Positions 59,320-64,000 of a DNA stretch of 64,000 nt are shown piece by piece (within the stretch, counting starts at the first letter, position 1; the number at the start of each line of letters is the position of its first letter). This stretch comes from Margaritispora aquatica (lineage: Eukaryota > Ascomycota > Leotiomycetes > Helotiales > Discinellaceae): positions 663,191 through 727,190 of the forward strand of contig VJWN01000020.1 of the NCBI GenBank assembly GCA_007644065.1, in the 5' to 3' direction. Both the position numbers and the translations under genes were made by a program. A model generated the notes under the pieces. It ran no database searches. It was not told where the DNA came from and saw only the letters and a list, made by a program, of their open reading frames with translations.

Positions 59320-59575
59320 TTGAGGTGGTGAGGGATGAAAAGGGGGTGAGTAGCATAGCATAGCAATAGGTGAAATAGGTATAATTAAAGAGTCTATAGA
59401 GCTTCTATAGTAGTAGAGAGCTCTATATAAATACCTAAAATAGCGCCTGCAGCGCTTAATGTTATATAATAGTATAAGTAGTAAGAAATGTAGTAAGATT
59501 AAGAAAGGCAATGCAATAACTGAGTATTGTACGTAATATTATATGATCTGTAACTGACATAATATCCTTACCTTT
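59320..59575. repeat. Dispersed repeat, copy A
   Basis: The sequence aligns by eye with 60700-61025 in the same order. Shared blocks are GGGGGTGA, then AATAGGT/TAGGTGAATAG, then AGAGTCT, then the 16-bp GTAGAGAGCTCTATAT preceded by CA or TA, then AGTAAGATTAAGAA, then the closing CTAACTGACA/GTAACTGACA. Copy A is richer in TA, with several C-to-T differences from copy B, as RIP would give. It has a single AAGATTAAG unit. There is no coding capacity. Confidence 0.6.
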
Positions 59576-59855
59576 TTCCCACGATATTGTTCAAAGCTGG
59601 ATATATTGGAGTTGAGTGCTGAACTTATGGCCAACCTTCATGTTAGACTCCGGGGGGTGCCTGGTATGTTATTCTATATAAAAACCTGAACCATTTTGAC
59701 TTTTCTAGAATCTTCCGTCTGAAGTTCCGACCAAAATTAGCTACAGGCAGGTACAAGCGATTCGAGTTAAAAGGTAAGTCCCTCTAAGACACAGGATCAT
59801 AATGATGCTCATGAGATACAGGTCGCATTTCTACCGCAACCATCGTTCCCTTGAA

Positions 59856-60418
59856 ATGCCAAAGAACAACGTATTGATTCTTCTCAAATCGAACCCAAGG
59901 ATAGCCAAAAGGTATGGGTAAATGGACAGCCCCAATACGAAAGCATCATCAAAGACAAAAAAGGCTCTCAACCAAAAGAGCAGCTCATATTGACCCTGGC
60001 GGCATTGCTATGCTACCAGCGACTTTTACCTCCCATTCTGGATATCAGCCAACCTAGGAAAGGGACATATCAGGCGGACTTTAATGCCATTTTGAATGGT
60101 GAACACCTCAGCAATGCGCGAATTGTCTCTGAATACATGGCTTCCTTGCTTTTGATGGTCATCAATGCTATGAAGGACATAGGGAAAATGGGTTCATTTC
60201 TTGCAAGCTTACTGGACATTGAGTTGCCCGTTCTGGGTCATTTTCATCAACTCTCGAGTCAATATTGGATGTGCAGAATTGAGGATAGATCCCATGAAGA
60301 TGCGCTCAAAGGGGCGGAGAAGATATTAGAGACACCCAGAAGTAGTGAGGAGGTGATGGTCTCGTGCGACAATGAAGAGGATCAGGGGACAATTGCGGAT
60401 GAGCGCTGGTATTGGTAA
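59856..60418 (+). pseudogene. Open frame of about 187 codons, unknown, possibly a gene remnant
   Basis: I do not recognise the product. The frame is open from 59856 to a TAA at 60416-60418, but its first in-frame ATG is at about 60138. It would therefore need an upstream exon; a GTAAGT donor lies at 59773 and candidate AG acceptors lie before 59824. The encoded sequence is hydrophobic-helical in the middle (ILTLAALLCYQRLLPPIL and MASLLLMVINAM) and acidic at the end. It lies between the two dispersed repeat copies, which suggests an old or mobile-element-linked insertion. It could also be a genuine lineage-specific gene. Confidence 0.25.
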
Positions 60419-60699
60419 ACGCATGTCGCTGACTCTTCTCGCAACTTGGAGATCTCTAGGAATATAGATGGAGTTAAGTTGCTTGATACTCTAGTGAGCC
60501 TAATGAACACTAATAGCACGAAAGCGACCGAAGACAACAAACAGGCTGTGTATTGGGATGAGGTTTCTGCTAAGGCTTCGACCCATGTATCTCTATGGGC
60601 TCTAAATGAAGTGATATATGTATATAAAGAGTGAAAGTTGATAAAACATTCATATCAGGAAAGGGGATCATTTCAAATTAGTGTGAGTCTTCGAAGAAG

Positions 60700-61025
60700 G
60701 TTGACTACTGATGGATGATAGGGGGTGAATCACGTGAGGAAGCAGTAGGTGAATAGATAGGATTGAAGAGTCTGAAGAGCATCTACCGCAGTAGAGAGCT
60801 CTATATATACAGATAGATCAGCACTTCATAAGGAATGCAGTAAGATTAAGAAGATTAAGAAGATTAAGAAGATTAAGAAGATTAAGAAGATTAAGAAGAT
60901 TAAGAAGATTAAGAAGATTAAGAAGATTAAGAAGATTAAGAAGATTAAGAAGATTAAGAAGATTAAGAAGAGAATCAGAATAACCGAATATCATGCATAA
61001 AAGTACGTGACCTCTAACTGACAAC
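60700..61025. repeat. Dispersed repeat, copy B, carrying the 9-bp expansion
   Basis: This is a direct-orientation relative of copy A at 59320-59575, about 1.4 kb away. It retains more C and G at positions where copy A has T or A. The single AAGATTAAG unit of copy A corresponds here to about 14 tandem units. Confidence 0.6.
60842..60972. repeat. Perfect 9-bp tandem repeat (AAGATTAAG), about 14 units
   Basis: An uninterrupted array of about 130 bp. In the minus strand it stays open and would encode repeating Leu-Asn-Leu, because the unit length is a multiple of three. That frame is an artefact. Perfect identity between units indicates recent or ongoing slippage expansion. Confidence 0.97.
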
Positions 61026-62221
61026 TACCGCTACTCGCCTAAACTCTCGAATGTCGGCAAACTGGAAGACCGATGCTTTGCGTAGTGTAAAAGTTGTCTG
61101 ACCAAAGATGCTGAATACTGAATAAAGGTATAGTCGTTCCATGGGCTACTTGACTCGTCTGCTTTTAAACTGAGAGCTGCTGGATGGAAAGCGTTGACAC
61201 CCGTACATGGTATCTCACAGGCATCCCCAAGTAGCCTGGTTGGTAAAACAACGAGATTCGACCGTGTCATGATCGTGAGTAATTATTAGATGCTAGGCTT
61301 GGCCAGAGGCTATCGTATTGTATTAGCGCGTGAGATGGGTCGCTGTTTACAATACTATTTGGGAGGACAAGAACATCTATCTAGCGCCCTGCGTTCTGAT
61401 ATGCCTGTCTGGTGTCTGCTGGACGTTGAATTTACAATTGATAAGTTGTTCAAGGAAGATATCAAAACTACAAGCAGCGAGTGAGTTGAGTGTCCTGTTC
61501 CTCCCCAACACATCTCAAAACTAATTCGAGTCAGAGTTGACAAACAGATTGATTATGCATCTTTCTTTAGTCTTCGACCTTTGAAAGGCGATTCCAGCAG
61601 TCTCTTAGTTCCAGGATAGTGGCAACAAGCAGAAGACAGCCCACGTAGAGTCAGATTGACCAAATGAAAAACTATTGCACGTGGTTTTTATAACCATTAC
61701 CATCGCTCGTTTCGTATATCCGGGAGTCGTGGAATTTTATGGGGAACTCGGGTAATACGCGTGAAGCCTGTTTTGGGCTTAGCACAGGTACCGCTTGGCA
61801 ACCACTTGCAGGATATTTGCGTGTCCCTTTCTCCTCGATATTGACCACAACACAAACGAGACTACTTGGCTGAAGTTGTCCTTCTTCTCATTCCTAGCTA
61901 GGCGACCCTTCATTCAAAATAGGGCGATATATGGGCCCAATTTGACTTTGACTACGACAGTATCGTATTCGAGATAGACGGGGGCCGTATTGCTTGCTGG
62001 GAAGACGAAGTCGTCCAGGACATTGCTCTTCATGACCTGCCTCCTTCTTTCATTCTTATATCTCATCATGCCTTTTGCTTTCTTCCATTTTCCTGTCATC
62101 AGGCTGTACGATATCTGTTGGATTTTCTAGCAGTCTTCTTCCTCTTCCTCAGACTCTGCACCCCCCTCATTTCCTTCCACGGCAACAAGCATCATCACCA
62201 TCCCCTTTTTAGCCCCGCAAA

Positions 62222-63125
62222 ATGGCGGTACTAAAGCCCTACAAAGGCACTTACTACCTCTGGAATTATCTTCCATCTCAAGTAGCCTCCAGCATCTTCA
62301 TCGTGCTCTTCACCATCGTTACCATCCTCCACTGTTGGCGCATCCACAAATACCGCAGCTGGTTCTGCATCCCCTTCGTCGTCGGCTGCGCCTGTTTGTC
62401 ACCCCCCCCATTCATTCTTAACTCCATCTAATCTTTCAAACTCAGGCGAAATTCTCGGTTTCGTAGCCCGCGTCGCGGCTTACGATCACACCAATAACAT
62501 TACCATATACGTTCTTCAAGCTTGCTTCCTCGTCATCGCACCCAACTTCTTTGCAGCTTCCATCTACATGACTCTCTCTCGAATCATTCGCTGTGTCAAA
62601 GCCGATCACCTCTCCCCCATCCGCATCAAATGGCTCACCACTGCTTTCATCATTGGAGATCTCATATCGCTCAATGTTCAGAGCGGGGCATCAGGGTTGA
62701 CGTCTGAGCCGAAGACAGCAAAGATGGGAGAAACAATCATAATAGCCGGCTTAGCGTTTCAACTTGTCTTGTTGAGTTTCTTCCTCGTCGTTGCTAGTAT
62801 TTTCCATGAACGATTGCGGAAAGCACCGACAAACCAATCAATCACTACGGATTCGCCGTGGAGAAGCACGTTGTACATGATTTATGCGATCTGTGTCTTG
62901 ATCTTTTTAAGGTCTATGTTCAGGGTTGCGGAGTTTGTACAGGGACATGACGGGTATCTATTGGAGACCGAGTGGCCGCTTCATGCTTTTGAGTCGATAC
63001 CAATGTTTCTTGTTACGGTGGCGTTCTGGTATTGGTATCCCGTGTTCATTCGACAGCCGGTCAGGGACAGCGGGAGTGTGGAATTGGCTGAGCCAAGGGG
63101 AAATTTTAGTATAAGGTCTGGTTGA
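62222..63125 (+). CDS. RTA1-family multi-pass membrane protein, 283 aa
   Basis: Two exons, 62222-62393 and 62446-63125, with a 52-nt GT-AG intron. Seven hydrophobic segments are visible, beginning with SSIFIVLFTIVTILHCW and ending with FLVTVAFWYWYP. Family hallmarks include EILGFVARVAA after TM2, the APNFFAASIYMTLSRII block, and FRVAEFVQGHDGYL before the last helix. The RTA1 family is fungal-specific and includes the lipid translocation/7-aminocholesterol resistance proteins Rta1 and Rsb1, which act at the plasma membrane and respond to sphingoid bases or toxic sterols. Whether this copy exports lipids is unknown. It is about 30 residues shorter than many members because its cytoplasmic tail is short. 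The downstream neighbour on the same strand is a Zn2Cys6 regulator, which could be functionally linked, but the spacing (519 bp) proves nothing. Confidence 0.93.
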
Positions 63126-63644
63126 ATGTGGTAAATTAGACTCTTGCGCAGGGCAACTTGAAAGAAGTACTGTACTTAGATACCTTACAAGCTAGACATC
63201 CATATTTTGGTTATTGAGTTAGATTTTAGAATAATAGAAGGCAACGTAACTTGGACTCTGTAACGCCGGTCCCTGTGTAAACTCCGCAGTTCCTTGACAT
63301 CGAATAAGCAGATGTTTCCCCTACCCATAGAATGTACATAGTGAATTATTCTCCATTGACAACGGTGTGTCCTGCTGTAACATTTTGATTGACGAGAAGA
63401 TTCCAAGAGATCTAGCTCCACTATAAAACCTTGGCGCGTCGTCTGCTCTCATCTGACGATCTGTGAACTTTCTCACTCTTTCAATAACTTTTAACATGTG
63501 CCAGCCCTTCTATACAGCTCTTTCCAATCGCGACTGGAGATTTTGGATGGTGCACGGTGCTGTTTGATGAGTCCTACGTTTCACCCCTCCTGCTCCTCCT
63601 GTTGACTTTTTCTATCCTCGTCGCAGGTACCGATCTCAAGGACC
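63126..63644. promoter_or_regulatory. Intergenic region, promoter of the second Zn2Cys6 gene
   Basis: Between tandem plus-strand genes. No coding sequence was seen. It is pyrimidine-rich over the last 150 bp before the ATG at 63645. Confidence 0.4.
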
Positions 63645-64000
63645 ATGATTCGCAGGAGCCATAAGAAATCCAGAGGAGGTTGCACACAATGTAAGAGAGT
63701 TCACAAGAAGGTCAACTTTCACGCCTTAGCTTTTGATTTAAAGTTTAGATACTTATATCTTCTGCAGTGCGATGAAACTCGTCCCAAATGTGTCAATTGC
63801 ACAGTCTCCAAGAGGCATTGTTCTTACAACACGTCCACCAATCATTCACAACCTAACGATTTAGAGTTCGTTGTGTCTCTCGGGCCTGATGATGATAGGA
63901 GTCCTTTTGCAAGTTCTTCCTCACAGCAGGCAAGCAACGAAGGGAGCCCGTGGCAACTCACTCGTGCAGAGACCCCTCCCCCACCAGAGCCTTATGTCAA
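63645..64000 (+). CDS. Zn2Cys6 transcription factor, 5' part only (runs off the window)
   Basis: Exon 1 is 63645-63710 (22 codons). A 57-nt intron at 63711-63767 follows, then exon 2 from 63768 past the window end. The zinc cluster starts almost at the N-terminus: GGCTQCKRVHKK is joined across the intron to CDETRPKCVNCTVSKRHCSY, giving all six cysteines. The intron splits the cluster between Cys 2 and Cys 3, a common position in fungal regulators. The GGCxxCKxRHxKCDE-like form places it in the large subgroup whose C-terminal part is usually a fungal-specific activation domain. What follows here is Ser/Pro-rich linker (SSSSQQAS, TPPPPEPY). Function is unknown, and regulation of the adjacent RTA1 gene is only a possibility. 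Confidence 0.9.
   Translation, partial: MIRRSHKKSRGGCTQCKRVHKKVNFHALAFDLKFRYLYLLQCDETRPKCVNCTVSKRHCSYNTSTNHSQPNDLEFVVSLGPDDDRSPFASSSSQQASNEGSPWQLTRAETPPPPEPYV

Larger units (their letters stand above)
58389..62221. other. 3.8-kb repeat-bearing region
   Basis: This holds the two diverged copies of a dispersed element (59320-59575 and 60700-61025), a 9-bp tandem repeat, and an open frame of uncertain status at 59856-60418. The remainder has short unconnected frames. The segment before 62221 is CT-rich and is probably the RTA1 leader. Confidence 0.45.

Noticed and set aside
60842..60972. Possible CRISPR array
   Set aside because: The units are contiguous 9-mers with no spacers, and the genome is eukaryotic.
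60818..61024. Minus-strand frame encoding a long Leu-Asn-Leu repeat
   Set aside because: It is a direct product of the 9-bp tandem repeat whose unit length is divisible by three. There is no other coding evidence.

Overview
The window is nuclear DNA of a filamentous ascomycete (Pezizomycotina). The evidence is the many short GT-AG introns (mostly 45-60 nt) with CTAAC/CTGAC branch points, two Zn2Cys6 regulators, an RTA1-family membrane protein, a P450 and an NmrA-type protein. Leotiomycetes is my best guess, mainly because a DNMT5-type methyltransferase is present; this is inference. I found no tRNA, rRNA, intact transposon or CRISPR array. I rebuilt exon structures by hand from splice signals and frame continuity. 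Every complete model sums to a multiple of three.

Layout. 1.6-3.5 kb: a seven-TM receptor-like protein (+). 3.5-10.3 kb: gene desert. 10.3-14.9 kb: an MFS transporter (+), convergent with a CSA/ERCC8 WD40 repair protein (-), which is divergent from a small Rrn10-like nuclear protein (+). 15.0-19.5 kb: non-coding. 19.5-23.1 kb: a 1107-residue Zn2Cys6 regulator (+). 23.1-27.8 kb: desert. 27.8-35.2 kb: a 2345-residue DNMT5 (-), fusing a cytosine-5 DNA methyltransferase to a SNF2 ATPase with a RING finger. 35.2-39.3 kb: mostly empty. 39.3-48.2 kb: a 2H phosphoesterase (+), ribosomal protein eL42 (-), a P450 (+) and a SAP-motif membrane protein (+). 49.5-52.0 kb: a secreted protein with six apple/PAN-like modules (-). 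53.9-58.4 kb: an NmrA-family protein (+) and a patatin-fold protein lacking the nucleophilic serine (+). 58.4-62.2 kb: a repeat-bearing gap with two copies of one element, one carrying a 9-bp repeat expanded about 14-fold. 62.2-64.0 kb: an RTA1 protein (+) and the 5' end of a second Zn2Cys6 regulator (+).

The genes do not form one pathway, and there is no biosynthetic core enzyme. The theme with most substance is genome maintenance: DNMT5 (methylation maintenance), CSA (transcription-coupled repair), a possible Pol I factor and a putative nuclear-envelope SAP protein. The most notable points are the DNMT5 architecture, a CG dinucleotide where the CSA gene needs an AG acceptor, the Ser-to-Gly patatin, the internal three-module duplication in the apple-domain protein, and the repeat pair with its 9-bp expansion.
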